From NCBI GenBank assembly GCA_902478395.1, contig CABSKZ010000024.1, positions 1 to 16,937 on the forward strand: a DNA stretch of 16,937 nucleotides, in the 5' to 3' direction. Below, piece after piece: positions 7,385 through 14,808 of the stretch (position 1 is the stretch's first letter; every line of letters begins with the position of its first letter). This DNA comes from an uncultured Eubacteriales bacterium (GTDB lineage Bacteria; Bacillota; Clostridia; UBA1381; UBA9506). Made by a program: the position numbers and the translations under genes. The notes under the pieces are model-generated. The model was given only the letters and a program-made list of their open reading frames with translations, did no database searches and had not been told where the DNA came from.

Positions 7385-7624
7385 ATGCGTTTGGATAAAT
7401 ATTTAAAGGTTTCCAGGATTATTAAAAGACGGACCGTCGCGAACGATGCGTGCGACGCGGGAAGGGTGACCGTGAACGGGAAGGTTGCCCGGGCATCCTA
7501 CGATGTGAAAGTGGGCGATGTGGTGGAACTCCGGTTCGGGGAAAAGACTACGCGGTTCGAGGTGCTTTCCGTTGTAGAGCACGTCGGTAAGGATGCGGCA
7601 GGCGAGCTGTATAAAATACTGTAA
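7385..7624 (+). CDS. rqcP: S4-domain RNA-binding protein, RqcP type
   Basis: Encodes a 79-residue protein that is essentially one S4 RNA-binding domain: MRLDKYLKVSRIIKRRT, then ACDAGRVTVNGKVARAS and VKVGDVVELRF. The N-terminal half and the length match Bacillus RqcP (YabO), which binds 50S subunits carrying stalled peptidyl-tRNA and assists RqcH in adding C-terminal alanine tails. R2 and the K14-R15-R16 cluster, in the region that contacts 23S rRNA and tRNA in RqcP, are present. The related heat-shock protein Hsp15 (HslR) of proteobacteria is longer, making RqcP the better name. I chose ATG 7385 because AGAGGTGA lies just upstream and homologues begin MRLDK; the in-frame ATG at 7364 lacks a site. 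It is 18 bp from the TPR gene and near mutS2. Confidence 0.88.
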   Translation: MRLDKYLKVSRIIKRRTVANDACDAGRVTVNGKVARASYDVKVGDVVELRFGEKTTRFEVLSVVEHVGKDAAGELYKIL

Positions 7625-7642
7625 GCAAAAGGAGAAACGGCT

Positions 7643-8650
7643 ATGTTAGAGGTTGTCATTATTATTCTGGGGGCCTTTTTAGTGTTCCAGGTATGTAAAT
7701 TTAATATTTTACTTGGGCTGGTTGTGGCGGCGATTCTGCTGTTCTATGCCTATTTTAAGCGGTACACCAAACTGTGCATCGCAATGGCAATGCGCAACTA
7801 CACAAAAGGCGATGTGGGGAAAGCGTTTGATTGGTTTGAGCGCGGGTATAAGCACGGGATGGACATCAACCAGAAGATGACATATGCCTACTATCTGCTG
7901 CGTTCGGGACGGACAGAACGGGCGGAGGAAATGATTCTATCGGTGCTTGGACGCAATTTGAAAAAAGAAGACCGTTTTGTGGCAAAGTCCCACTATGCGT
8001 TGCTGTTGCTCAAAACAGACAGGCTCAACGAGGCGGCGGACGAGTTGGAAGAGATTTTCCCGTATTACCGCAACACAAATATTTATGGGAGCCTGGGCTA
8101 TATTTACATTTTGATGGACGACATGGCAAAAGCCGAGGAATTTAACAAGGAAGCGTATGCGTATAACAGCGAGAATGCGGTAATACTGGATAATATGGTA
8201 CAGCTGTATGTCAAGCTGGACAACTATGAGGAAGCATACAAATATGCGCTGGAGTTGATGGAGCAGAAGCCCACATTTATCGAGGCTTACTACGACACCG
8301 CGTTTGTGGAAAATAAGCTCGGTAAAACGGAAGACGCGCGGGGACATCTGGAGCATGCACTTACCATTGAGCCGACATTTTTGTCAAACATCTCGCATGA
8401 TGAGGTCAATGCATTGATGGAGGTTTTGGGTAATCCAGATGCAGCGGAAAAGCCCGCTGTATTGTTAGAATCTCACGTGCGTGTCCACGCCGAGCCGATT
8501 CTTGCAACGCCGGACGTCCTGCTTGATGATGAGGATGAAGAAGCACAGGCAGCGATTCCGGAGGAAGAACCGGATGCGGAGGAGGCTTCCGGCGAGGTGG
8601 AAACGGGGGAACAGCCAATCTATAACGATGATCGGTTTGAGCCGCTCTGA
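7643..8650 (+). CDS. Membrane-anchored TPR repeat protein with acidic C-terminal tail
   Basis: I do not recognise a named family for this 335-residue protein. Two hydrophobic helices at the N-terminus (about residues 3-17 and 22-38) with a short NIL turn form a membrane hairpin. From about residue 47 to 247 there are five to six TPR-like helical pairs, for example GDVGKAFDWFERGYK, GRTERAEEMILSVL, DRLNEAADELEEIFP, DDMAKAEEFNKEAYAY, DNYEEAYKYALELMEQKP and GKTEDARGHLEHALTIEP. The tail (about 292-335) is strongly acidic. Topology suggests the TPR array is cytoplasmic and acts as a protein-binding scaffold at the membrane. AAAAGGAG precedes the ATG. It sits between rqcP (18 bp upstream) and mutS2 (59 bp downstream), so a role linked to ribosome rescue is possible but unproven. 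Confidence 0.85.
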   Translation: MLEVVIIILGAFLVFQVCKFNILLGLVVAAILLFYAYFKRYTKLCIAMAMRNYTKGDVGKAFDWFERGYKHGMDINQKMTYAYYLLRSGRTERAEEMILSVLGRNLKKEDRFVAKSHYALLLLKTDRLNEAADELEEIFPYYRNTNIYGSLGYIYILMDDMAKAEEFNKEAYAYNSENAVILDNMVQLYVKLDNYEEAYKYALELMEQKPTFIEAYYDTAFVENKLGKTEDARGHLEHALTIEPTFLSNISHDEVNALMEVLGNPDAAEKPAVLLESHVRVHAEPILATPDVLLDDEDEEAQAAIPEEEPDAEEASGEVETGEQPIYNDDRFEPL

Positions 8651-8709
8651 TAACAGGCTGCCTCATTGGCCTGCATAAACGCTTCCGGCTGGAACAACAA
8701 GGAGCGAAG

Positions 8710-11082
8710 ATGGATAAAAAAGCATTTATAACACTTGAATTTGATAAAATCAGGGCTAAGCTGGCCTCTTATACCCAGAATGAGCGGGTGCGGGAGAGGA
8801 TAACAGCCCTAGAGCCGACAGACAGCCTCCCGGAAGCGGAAGCGCTGCTGGCGGAAACGTCTGAGGCAGTTGGGGTTATTTTACGGCGAGGCAATCCGCC
8901 GGGACTGCTTACGACGGATATTACACCTGCACTGATGCGGGTGGAACGCGGCGGTGTGATGAACCCGCGGGAATTTTTGGCGGTTTGCAACGTTTTAAAG
9001 GTCGCGCGCAGCGTTAAGCGGTATGTGTCGGACGACAAGGTTCTCGGAGACGGGAGCTTGATTGGGTTGGTAGATAGCATCACGCTGCTGCACGAGGTAG
9101 AAACAAGAATTGATGATACCATCCTGAGCGAAGATGAAATCGCCGATGGCGCGAGCAGTGAACTTTATAATATCCGGCGGAAGATGAAAGCGCTGAATGG
9201 AAAAATCCGTGATACGCTGAACAGCATCATTGCGTCCTCTGCCAACCAAAAGGCGCTGCAGGACCCGATAATCACAATGCGCGGGGAACGATACGTCGTT
9301 CCGGTGAAAGCGGAGTGCAAGGGTCAGATTAAGGGCATTGTGCATGACTCCTCATCCTCGGGAGCGACGCTGTTCATCGAGCCGATGGCGGTTGTGCAAA
9401 TTACCAATGAGTTGGCGGACCTCTCCGGAAAAGAAAAGGAAGAAATCGACCGTATTCTGGCAGAGCTGTCCGCTTATGTCGGGGAGTTTCAGGAGTTGAT
9501 TCTGACCAATCTGTCAGCAATTTATAATCTGGATTTTATATTCTGTAAAGCAAAGTTGTCTGTGGAGCAGAACGCAATGGCGCCGAAGCTGAACGACAAA
9601 GGATATATCCATATCAAAAAAGGTCGTCACCCGCTGTTGGACCCGAAAAAGGTAGTGCCCATAGACATCTGGCTGGGCGGCGAGTTTGACACACTTGTCA
9701 TTACCGGACCGAATACGGGAGGAAAGACAGTTTCACTCAAAACACTGGGGTTGTTCACGCTCATGGCGCAGTCCGGGCTTCATATCAATGTTGCGGACGA
9801 CAGCCAGATAGCGGTCTTTTCAGATGTTTTTGCGGATATTGGGGACGAGCAGAGCATTGAGCAGAGCCTGTCCACCTTCTCGTCGCACATTGTTAATCTT
9901 GTCAGTATTTTAAACCGGGTGAATGACCGGAGTTTGGTGCTGGCCGATGAGTTGGGCGCGGGAACGGACCCGACAGAGGGCGCAGCTTTGGCAATTTCCA
10001 TTTTGGAGTATATCCGCGCGCGGGGCGCAAGAGCCGCTGCGACGACGCACTACAGCGAACTGAAGCTGTATGCGCTCTCTACGCCGGGCGTGGAAAACGC
10101 CTCGTGCGAGTTTGATATTTCCACACTGTCTCCGACCTACAAGCTGTTGATTGGTGTGCCGGGAAAGAGCAACGCCTTTGCAATATCCAAACGTTTGGGG
10201 TTGCAGGAAGAGATTATTGAACGTGCAAAAAAACGCATGAACGATGAAAATATCAAGCTGGAGGACGTCATCGTCAAGCTGGAAGCAAACCGGCAGCGGG
10301 CTGAGGTGGAGAAGGAACAGGCGGAATCTCTCGCACGGGATGCGCGGATTTTAAAAGAAAACATGCGCCGTGAACGCGACAGTATGGACCAGAAGCGGAA
10401 AAAGCTGATGGACGAGGCAAGAATGGAAGCACTGCGGATTATTGAGTCTGCGAAGGAAGAATCCCAGAAGGTGCTGAAGGAGATGCGCGCCATCCGGGAC
10501 AGTGCGGCATTTCGCGACGCGCAGGCGAAAGCGGAGGAGGCGCGGGCAAAGCTCAAGGCGCAGTCTGATAAAATTGGAAAAGCAGGAGGCCGCCAGCCGG
10601 TGCGGCGGGGCAGCCGCCCGAAGAATCTGAAGCTGGGCGACGAGGTGTTGATTGCCTCCATGGACCAGCGGGCGACTGTGCTGACACTGCCCGACAAAAA
10701 CGGAAATTTGCAGGTGCAGGCGGGGATTATGAAAATCAAGGTGAAGCTTTCCGACCTGATAGGCGTACAGCAGGAACCGGCATCTGTGAAGCCTACTGTG
10801 CGGACCACAACGGGGGTGACCCGGTCCAAATCCACGAATGCAGCAATGGAAATCGATGTGCGCGGAAAAACGTTAGACGAGGCGATTTCTGTAGTTGACA
10901 AGTTTTTGGACGACTCCGCAATGGCGTCGCTCCATTCAGTAACTATCATTCATGGCAAGGGAACGGGTGTGCTGCGGCAGGGCATCGGCGACTATTTGCG
11001 CCGGCATCCGCTTGTGGAGGAGTACCGCCTCGGCAAGTATGGTGAGGGAGAAAACGGCGTTACGGTTGTGACGTTGAAATAG
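8710..11082 (+). CDS. mutS2: MutS2: ABC-ATPase with KOW and Smr domains (ribosome-collision / recombination factor)
   Basis: This 790-residue protein has full MutS2 length and architecture. An N-terminal core and lever region leads to the ABC ATPase with Walker A G333-PNTGGKT-340 and Walker B/D-loop SLVLADELGAGTDPTEG (408-424). A long charged coiled coil follows (about 515-630), then a KOW-like segment (LKLGDEVLIASMDQRATVL, about 640-680), and the Smr domain at the end with IDVRG (715-719) and HGKGTG (748-753). MutS2 lacks the mismatch-recognition domain of MutS. It was first linked to suppression of recombination; in Bacillus subtilis it binds collided ribosomes and promotes their splitting. 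AAGGAGCG lies upstream of the ATG. All key ATPase and Smr residues are intact. The rqcP gene two positions upstream acts in the step after ribosome splitting, strengthening a ribosome-rescue reading. Confidence 0.96.
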   Translation: MDKKAFITLEFDKIRAKLASYTQNERVRERITALEPTDSLPEAEALLAETSEAVGVILRRGNPPGLLTTDITPALMRVERGGVMNPREFLAVCNVLKVARSVKRYVSDDKVLGDGSLIGLVDSITLLHEVETRIDDTILSEDEIADGASSELYNIRRKMKALNGKIRDTLNSIIASSANQKALQDPIITMRGERYVVPVKAECKGQIKGIVHDSSSSGATLFIEPMAVVQITNELADLSGKEKEEIDRILAELSAYVGEFQELILTNLSAIYNLDFIFCKAKLSVEQNAMAPKLNDKGYIHIKKGRHPLLDPKKVVPIDIWLGGEFDTLVITGPNTGGKTVSLKTLGLFTLMAQSGLHINVADDSQIAVFSDVFADIGDEQSIEQSLSTFSSHIVNLVSILNRVNDRSLVLADELGAGTDPTEGAALAISILEYIRARGARAAATTHYSELKLYALSTPGVENASCEFDISTLSPTYKLLIGVPGKSNAFAISKRLGLQEEIIERAKKRMNDENIKLEDVIVKLEANRQRAEVEKEQAESLARDARILKENMRRERDSMDQKRKKLMDEARMEALRIIESAKEESQKVLKEMRAIRDSAAFRDAQAKAEEARAKLKAQSDKIGKAGGRQPVRRGSRPKNLKLGDEVLIASMDQRATVLTLPDKNGNLQVQAGIMKIKVKLSDLIGVQQEPASVKPTVRTTTGVTRSKSTNAAMEIDVRGKTLDEAISVVDKFLDDSAMASLHSVTIIHGKGTGVLRQGIGDYLRRHPLVEEYRLGKYGEGENGVTVVTLK

Positions 11083-11243
11083 ATTTACCGTGTATTTTCC
11101 TTGTAAAAGAGGAAGCACACAAGGTTATCATAGGAACTGGTACTTTTCAAACTGCGGGGCGTTTGACACAATTGAAAGAGGAAAAATGAAAGGGCCGCGC
11201 TGCAGCCAGTGCGGAATCACACAAGAAAAAGGGGCAGGAAGAC
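11083..11243 (+). promoter_or_regulatory. 161-bp gap upstream of rpiR with -35-like hexamer and an inverted repeat
   Basis: This is the longest non-coding stretch in the window. I see no intrinsic terminator after mutS2. A perfect TTGACA occurs at 11163-11168, but the matching -10 region (11186-11191, ATGAAA) is poor, so promoter assignment is tentative. At 11195-11214 an 8-bp stem (one G-U pair) with a CAGC loop, CCGCGCTG/CAGTGCGG, lies between that hexamer and the rpiR ribosome site. As a near-palindrome it is a candidate operator for the adjacent regulator, or an mRNA hairpin; no T-run follows. Confidence 0.35.
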
Positions 11244-12107
11244 ATGGATGTTATCAGCAGGATTACGTCCTCTTATGGCAAACTGAGCAAGGGACACAAA
11301 AAAATTGCGGACTATGTTTCGGCGCACTATGACAAGGCGGCGTTTATGAACGTTGGGCAGCTTGCTTCCGCGACTGGGAAAAGCGAGGCCACTGTGGTAC
11401 GGTTCTCGACAGAACTGGGGTATGAGAAGTACCAGCTGTTCCAAAAGGCGGTTTTAGACTACGCCAAGTCAAAACTGACCAGTGTTCAGCGTATGGATTT
11501 GACGTATGACCGGATGGGCGGGGCGGATATCCTTTCTTCCGTCCTGCACGCGGATATCGACAAAATTCGTGAAACACTGGCTAATATTGACCCTGCCGAG
11601 TTTGACGGCGTGGTGGAGAAAATCGCTTCTGCAAAGCGGATTTATGTGATTGGCCTGCGCAGCGCACAGGCCATGGCAGACTTTTTGGGCTTTTATTTAA
11701 ACATTATTTTTGATAATGTGAAGGTGGTCAGTTCCGTCAGCGCAAGCGAGATTTTTGAGCAGATGTTCCGGGTGGGCAGAGGAGACGTCGTGATAGGCAT
11801 CAGCTTCCCACGCTATTCCATCCGGACTATTAATGCCCTGAAATATGCGCGGAAAATGGGCGGGACAGTCATTGGCATTACGGATGGGGCGATGTCCCCT
11901 ATTAAGGAAAACGCAGATTATTCCCTGCTGGCGCGCAGCGGGATGGAGTCGTTTCTAGATTCTCTTGTCGCACCGTTCTCCCTTTTAAACGCATTAATTG
12001 TGGCGCTGGGGGCAAAAAAACGCGAAGAGGTATACCGGAACTTAGAAACATTGGAAAATATCTGGCATGAATACGAGGTGTATGATGATGCGGAGAATGA
12101 GCAGTAA
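11244..12107 (+). CDS. MurR/RpiR family transcriptional regulator (HTH + SIS domain)
   Basis: The 287-residue product has the two-domain RpiR layout. An N-terminal HTH_6 domain (about 1-77) contains LSKGHKKIADYV and the helix-turn-helix MNVGQLASATGKSEATVVRFSTELGY (about 35-60, shown in part in relatives as VVRFCKKLGF). A C-terminal SIS sugar-phosphate-binding domain (about 128-262) contains YVIGLRSA (134-141), VSSVSASEIF and VIGISFPRYS (183-192). Members sense sugar phosphates, in MurR the cell-wall sugar MurNAc-6-phosphate, and often repress nearby genes. There are no sugar transport or catabolic genes here; instead its 3' end overlaps the start of a SpoIID-family peptidoglycan-active gene. 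The ATG has GGCAGGAAGA upstream. The ligand is not predictable from this sequence. Confidence 0.9.
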   Translation: MDVISRITSSYGKLSKGHKKIADYVSAHYDKAAFMNVGQLASATGKSEATVVRFSTELGYEKYQLFQKAVLDYAKSKLTSVQRMDLTYDRMGGADILSSVLHADIDKIRETLANIDPAEFDGVVEKIASAKRIYVIGLRSAQAMADFLGFYLNIIFDNVKVVSSVSASEIFEQMFRVGRGDVVIGISFPRYSIRTINALKYARKMGGTVIGITDGAMSPIKENADYSLLARSGMESFLDSLVAPFSLLNALIVALGAKKREEVYRNLETLENIWHEYEVYDDAENEQ

Positions 12108-13632
12108 ATTTTTGGCACTGGTAGTAAGCTTGTGCCTGATGGGAATTATGGGGACGGTTTCCGCGTATGACGGGGTGCCGGAAACGATTAAAATTGGATT
12201 GTTTTACGCGTCAAAGGCGAAAAGTGCCTGTAAAATTACCGCGACAGGCGGCATGTCACTTTCTGTTCGGGATGACAGCGGCGGCTACGATGTGACAGAA
12301 GATACGAGTGTCAGCGAGGTGGACGTACGCAAAGACGACCGTTACCACGCGCAGCTCAAGGAGAATTTTGATACATACGACGCGGCATGGACGAGAAAAG
12401 AGGCGCTGCGCAAAGAGGGATATCCTGCGTTTGCGGCGTATAACAACGGCAGCTTCAAAGTTTGGGTCGGTGCGTATACCAAGGAAAGTGAGGCGCAGGA
12501 TACTGCCGCTAAGCTGGGTGCAGAGGTGCTCGGACCGTCTGCCACGGCTGTTTTACTCTGGATTGGCGACAACATTTGGTGCGGCGTGGAGGATGGCGCA
12601 AAATCGCTTCAAATAGACCCAATAAGCGGCAACCTTGCGGTGGAAGGAAAGGCATACCGTGGCGCGGTGCGGTTCCTGCGGCAGCCGGGCAACGACATGG
12701 CGGTTATTAACGTCGTCGGTTTTGATGACTATCTTTACGGCGTTGTGCCGCGCTAGGTGACCGCGACATGGAACATCGAGGCGGTAAAGGCGCAGGCGGT
12801 GGTCTCGCGGACCTTTGCTATGACGCAGCTGAATAAATTTAGCAAATATGGCTTCAATCTAGACGACACGACCTCTTCACAGGTGTATGCCGGAATCAGC
12901 ATAGAACATCCGAATTCGAACAAAGCAGTGGATGAAACGAAAGGGCAGATTGTAACCTATAACGGCAAGCCGGCTGAGGTGTATTTCTTCGGCTCAAGCG
13001 GCGGACGCACCGCGAACGCGGAGGACGTTTGGGGCGGCGGGGAATTCCCGTATCTCAAAAGTGTGGAGGACCCGTATGAAAATCCGGACGAGGCGACCAA
13101 CGCGCGTTGGACGATGACGCTTTCCCCACAGCAGGTGAAGGAGAAGCTGGCGGCGAAGGGAATCGATATCGGTGAGATTACAGATATCACCACGGAGACC
13201 GCCGATTCCGGCCGTGTACTGAAAACAGTGTTCCACGGCACGAACGGCGAGAAGGTGTTTAATAAGGAGGATGTGCGCTGGACGATGGGATTCCAGAGTA
13301 CATACTTTACGGTTTCCCGTGCAGGCGGTTCCAATCCGGAATTTACCGTGATGGGGGCAGACGGCACAAAAAAGGTGGTTACACTGGCATCTTCCCTGCC
13401 GCTTCTGAGTGCGTCCGGGAAGGGATTTTTCCCAGTGCCTGCCGCGGTTCAGGCGGATCAGGAGATTCGTGAACTCAACACATCCGGCGGAACCGGGGAT
13501 TTTATTATCAACGGGCGCGGCTGGGGCCATGGCGTTGGTATGAGCCAGTGGGGCGCAAAGGGCATGGCTGAAAATGGATTTACCTACAAGCAGATTATAG
13601 AGCATTACTTTACTGGAGCAACGGTAAGCTGA
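12088..13632 (+). pseudogene. SpoIID/LytB-domain protein with SPOR-like domain, interrupted by an in-frame TAG
   Basis: One reading frame of 515 codons is split by TAG at codon 223. Before it lie a signal peptide (about 1-26, cleavage near VSA|YDG), a SPOR-like segment (about 85-145, with FKVWVGAYTKESEAQDTAAKLG-type spacing), and the start of the SpoIID domain ending VGFDDYLYGVVPR. After it the same frame continues VTATWNIEAVKAQAVVSRTF to the canonical ending GWGHGVGMSQWGAKGM and a normal stop. SpoIID is a lytic transglycosylase that trims denuded peptidoglycan during engulfment; relatives include LytB amidase enhancers. The cysteines of zinc-binding SpoIID are absent (DDTTSSQVYAG), so this is more like the general LytB-type. 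Three ATGs (12082, 12085, 12088) follow GAGGTG; the third is best spaced. GTG 12757 has no ribosome site, so the second part (12757-13632) is unlikely to be made separately. It overlaps rpiR by 20 bp. Confidence 0.85.
12754..12756 (+). other. In-frame amber codon at the conserved Glu position of the SpoIID domain
   Basis: The codons read GTT GTG CCG CGC TAG GTG ACC. Relatives have PRE followed by M or V at this point, so the expected codon is GAG or GAA, and one G-to-T change explains the stop. TAG serves as the ordinary terminator of the aminotransferase, trpS, mutS2 and DUF4190 genes in this same window, so general TAG recoding is unlikely. Confidence 0.85.
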
Positions 13633-13657
13633 GAAACTACAAAAGAAGGAAATATAC

Positions 13658-14683
13658 ATGGACGTAAATGAATTTGATTATGAACTGCCGGAAGAACTAA
13701 TTGCGCAGACTCCGCTTGCTGACAGACCGTCCTCCCGCATGTTGGTGCTGGACAAGGAGACAGGCGAGATAACGCACACGCATTTCCGCGAGATTGTGAA
13801 CTATCTGGCAGAGGGCGATTGCCTAGTGCTAAATAACACCCGTGTGATTCCTGCGCGACTCTATGGTAAGCGTGTGGATTCGGAAGCTGCGGTGGAATTT
13901 TTGCTCCTGTCCCAGAGAGAAGACGATGTCTGGGAGGTCATTGTGCGGCCCGGCAAAAAGGTGCGCCCGGGGCATGTCATCACCTTTGGAGAAGGGAAAC
14001 TGACCGCAGAGGTGCTTGATATTGTCAACGATGGAAACCGTTTGGTGCGGTTCCATTACAAGGGTATCTTCAATGAGGTTTTAGACGAGCTGGGCGAAAC
14101 ACCTCTGCCACCATACATCCATGAAAAATTGGACGACCGGGAACGGTACCAAACGGTGTATTCCAAAGTAGACGGCAGTGCGGCGGCTCCGACAGCGGGG
14201 CTGCACTTTAATGAAGAACTGTTGGACGAAATCCGGCAAAAGGGTGTCAAACTGGCGTTTGTGACGCTGCATGTCGGACTGGGAACCTTCCGTCCGGTTA
14301 AGGTAGACATCATTGAGGAACACAAAATGCACGCGGAGTTTTACGAAGTGACCCGGGAAACGGCGGACCTGATTAACAACGCGCGGCGAAGCGGCGGTAG
14401 GGTAGTGTGCGTCGGCACGACCAGTTCCCGTGTGCTGGAGACGCTGACGGACGCGGAGCGCATCATGCACCAAGGAACCGGCTGGACGGATATTTTTATT
14501 TACCCCGGCTACCAATTTAAAGGTGTTGACGCACTGATTACAAATTTTCATCTGCCGAAATCCACGTTGATTATGCTGGTCAGTGCGCTGGCCGGCCGTG
14601 AACAAATTTTAAATGCGTACCGTGAAGCGGTGAAGGAACGTTACCGTTTTTTCAGCTTCGGCGATGCGATGCTGATTCATTGA
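13658..14683 (+). CDS. queA: S-adenosylmethionine:tRNA ribosyltransferase-isomerase (queuosine synthesis)
   Basis: This 341-residue protein matches QueA in length. QueA transfers and isomerises the ribosyl part of S-adenosylmethionine onto preQ1 in tRNA to make epoxyqueuosine, the step after Tgt. Family blocks are FDYELPEELIAQTPLADRPSSRMLVLD at the N-terminus, DCLVLNNTRVIPARL, LPPYIHEKLDDRERYQTVYSK, AAPTAGLHFNEELL, VTLHVGLGTFRPVKVD with HKMHAEFYEV, VGTTSSRVLE, and the C-terminal TNFHLPKSTLIMLVSALAG and FSFGDAMLI. The ATG follows AAGAAGGAAA. It is 25 bp downstream of the SpoIID-family gene and separated from its partner tgt by a terminator. No frame problems are visible. Confidence 0.97.
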   Translation: MDVNEFDYELPEELIAQTPLADRPSSRMLVLDKETGEITHTHFREIVNYLAEGDCLVLNNTRVIPARLYGKRVDSEAAVEFLLLSQREDDVWEVIVRPGKKVRPGHVITFGEGKLTAEVLDIVNDGNRLVRFHYKGIFNEVLDELGETPLPPYIHEKLDDRERYQTVYSKVDGSAAAPTAGLHFNEELLDEIRQKGVKLAFVTLHVGLGTFRPVKVDIIEEHKMHAEFYEVTRETADLINNARRSGGRVVCVGTTSSRVLETLTDAERIMHQGTGWTDIFIYPGYQFKGVDALITNFHLPKSTLIMLVSALAGREQILNAYREAVKERYRFFSFGDAMLIH

Positions 14684-14692
14684 ACAATCCGG

Positions 14693-14724
14693 ATTGGACC
14701 GTGGATTCCCACGGCCCAATTTTT
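14693..14724 (+). terminator. Intrinsic terminator after queA
   Basis: A 12-bp stem (14693-14704 with 14709-14720) has a single A-C mismatch and a 4-nt ATTC loop, followed by TTTTT (14720-14724). It starts 9 bp after the queA stop. It should end or reduce readthrough from the rpiR-spoIID-queA unit into tgt. Confidence 0.8.
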
Positions 14725-14808
14725 GCGGTTTGAGAAGGATTTGATATCGAACAGACTATTAACGCATTGGATTCCGCGTTTGAACAGAACAGATAGAAGG
14801 AGAATTAC

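Noticed and set aside
10137..10949. 270-codon open frame on the minus strand inside mutS2
   Set aside because: It is antisense to the coiled-coil and Smr region of an intact mutS2. Its Ser/Phe/Arg-rich composition is what the reverse complement of Glu/Lys/Arg-rich helices gives; it has no recognisable domain.
11090..11332. 80-codon + strand frame with several Cys (CxxC-like) across the rpiR gap
   Set aside because: It runs into the strongly supported rpiR gene in another frame, has no ribosome site, and its Cys codons come from overlapping sequence without a domain pattern.
12754..12756. TAG in the SpoIID-family gene as a pyrrolysine or recoded codon
   Set aside because: TAG is a normal terminator for several genes in this window, the site is a Glu in relatives, and no pylTSBCD-like gene is seen here. 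A point mutation or read error is simpler.
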